DNA of 20,091 nucleotides from Gonium pectorale (Eukaryota > Chlorophyta > Chlorophyceae > Chlamydomonadales > Volvocaceae), in assembly GCA_001584585.1 (NCBI GenBank), contig LSYV01000010.1:1655510-1675600 (forward strand). The letters run 5' to 3'. Of the stretch, positions 18,888-20,091 are shown one piece after another. Position 1 is the first letter of the stretch. Each line of letters opens with the position of its first letter. Both the position numbers and the translations under genes were made by a program. Under the pieces are notes generated by a model, which was given only the letters and a program-made list of their open reading frames with translations, searched no databases and was not told the DNA's origin.

Positions 18888-20091
18888 CAGCTGCAATGGA
18901 CGGGGAAGGGCAGCCCCACTGGCCCTACTGCTGGAGCACGAGACGCCCAGAGATGCGAAAGCGTTCTTTCTGGCCCGGGGGTGGTAGTAGTGACTGGCTG
19001 GGCCACCCTGAGATCCTGAGTCCGTACGTCTTAATCAGGCCCGTTGGCCCCCTTTCTATCCGATGCGTACAAAAAAAGAGAAAACTGCACGTACCGCACG
19101 CAAGCCGTACCCTACGCACGGGCCATGCCAGCTGCAAGCACGGGTCATTTGCAGGCTCGGAGCCATGAGGTCACGCACGCTTGTAGGCTGGCTGCGGGGA
19201 GTTTTCTTTCCGTGGAAAGGTTACAGGCGGAGAGGTGAGACTAGGGCGCAGACAACGGGAGGGACAGGCAGCCCTCCCGAGAGTGTAGCAGGCGGTACGT
19301 AGGGTACGCCTCGCTCTGTTGCAATTGCTGCTGCCTGCTCTGTAGCCCTATCTGGCTGAGGTAATATGAGCGAGCGAGGCCGGCAGTCCTGCTGGCAGTC
19401 CTTGCCAGCGTCGTCGCCGGTTGCTTGTCCAGTTCGATTGTGTGATATAATCTGCTCTGCCCACGGCCTCCCGCGCCTACCTTGCCGCTGGTCGACATGC
19501 GATGTTCGGGCGGCGCACCTTGTCTCGCCTACCTGGGCTGTTGTTGCTTTTACGCTGTCCCTTAGATCATGCACACACACCGTCACAGGTTAGACTGCTC
19601 GGCTGTTCGACTGGTTGCCTCGCCTCGTCTGTTTGCCTAGACTGTTTGCAGCATGTCCACAAGCACGCACGCATATTCGCATGACGTAACACACACCGTC
19701 ACATGCGCACGCAGGTGTGTGCGCATGGCGTTGTGAGCGTCCGCGCGCGCGTCCACGATCTCCGCACTGCACTGCCGGCCACGCTGTCTGGAGGTCAGCC
19801 CAGCCCAGCGCCCCAGTGCCCAGCCGCCCCAGCATCAAGTACATAGAGGGTCACTTTGCTGGGTCGGGCTCCTGGGCTGCCGGCTAGGTTGTTTTGTCTT
19901 GTATAGAACTGTTTTAAGTATACCGTAACGCATACATAACACACCATCACAAATGGATGGTCTCCACACATGCACGCTCCGAAGGAGGTCTTGCATGCAG
20001 TGGCAGCGCGCACCAGCATACCGACCCAGCGCTCTTGTTTGCGCCTCATCAACATCAAGATTATACGCGTGTGCGTGTCACGACAGGTGCC
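18888..20091. other. 3'UTR of the F-box/LRR gene and downstream intergenic sequence
   Basis: No gene is supported on either strand; the open frames present are short and lack domains. The stretch holds an A7 run at 19071-19077, three near-copies of ACACACCGTCACA between 19575 and 19951, and a GC-rich to AT-rich change near 19880-19950. No TGTAA was found on the + strand. Confidence 0.5.
19575..19951. repeat. Dispersed near-copies of ACACACCGTCACA
   Basis: Copies lie at 19575-19587 and 19691-19703 (identical) and at 19939-19951 (one G to A change). The last two follow similar CGTAAC or CATAAC sequence. They may be remnants of a degenerate repeat or binding sites; nothing further can be said. 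Confidence 0.5.

Noticed and set aside
19071..19077. A7 tract as evidence of a retroposed poly(A) tail
   Set aside because: It is only seven bases, with no coding homology before it and no target duplication seen.
19703..19726. Inverted repeat ATGCGCAC / GTGCGCAT
   Set aside because: Arms of 8 nt with an 8-nt loop in CG/CA-rich sequence are expected by chance.
1..20091. Transposons, tRNA, rRNA, CRISPR, organellar or viral sequence
   Set aside because: No transposase or polymerase motifs, terminal repeats, cloverleaf or array-like repeats were recognised by reading; only the two nuclear-type genes are supported.

Overview
The window looks like nuclear DNA of a ciliated green alga, most likely of the Chlamydomonadales/volvocine group. 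The evidence is GC-rich exons, many short GT-AG introns of about 110-410 nt with G|GTGCG or G|GTGAG donors and pyrimidine-CAG acceptors, CAG/GGC homopeptide runs, and a conserved ciliary transition-zone gene. I cannot name the species. Both genes I can support lie on the + strand; no convincing minus-strand gene, rRNA, tRNA, CRISPR or transposon is visible.

Region 1 (1-657) is upstream and 5'UTR sequence with a TATA-like box at 266-272 and a start-stop mini-uORF at 620-625. Region 2 (658-14414) is one large gene. I rebuilt 35 exons whose phases all fit; they sum to 5937 nt, or 1978 residues plus a stop. The product is recognisable as CC2D2A (MKS6), the coiled-coil and C2 scaffold of the MKS module at the ciliary transition zone. 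It has a low-complexity N-terminus, a coiled coil, the CC2D2A-type N-terminal C2 domain, a second C2 domain, a transglutaminase-like fold lacking the catalytic triad, and the conserved C-terminus. Region 3 (14415-15894) holds the CC2D2A 3' end and an intergenic stretch with promoter-like motifs: paired CCAAT-type motifs, a 12-bp palindrome and TATA-like boxes.

Region 4 (16123-18887) is a three-exon gene for a 758-residue protein with an F-box-like N-terminus and leucine-rich repeats, interrupted by a glycine-rich insertion. Its function is unknown; a substrate-receptor role in ubiquitin ligation is possible. Region 5 (18888-20091) is 3'UTR and intergenic sequence with no supported gene.

The genes are tandem, and nothing in the sequence ties their functions together. 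I found no clearly new multi-gene system. The most useful observations are the triad-less transglutaminase-like fold, low-complexity insertions inside otherwise conserved CC2D2A domains, a stop-free intron that could give a longer isoform, a perfect 34-bp intronic inverted repeat, and a possible intronic polyadenylation site in the LRR gene.
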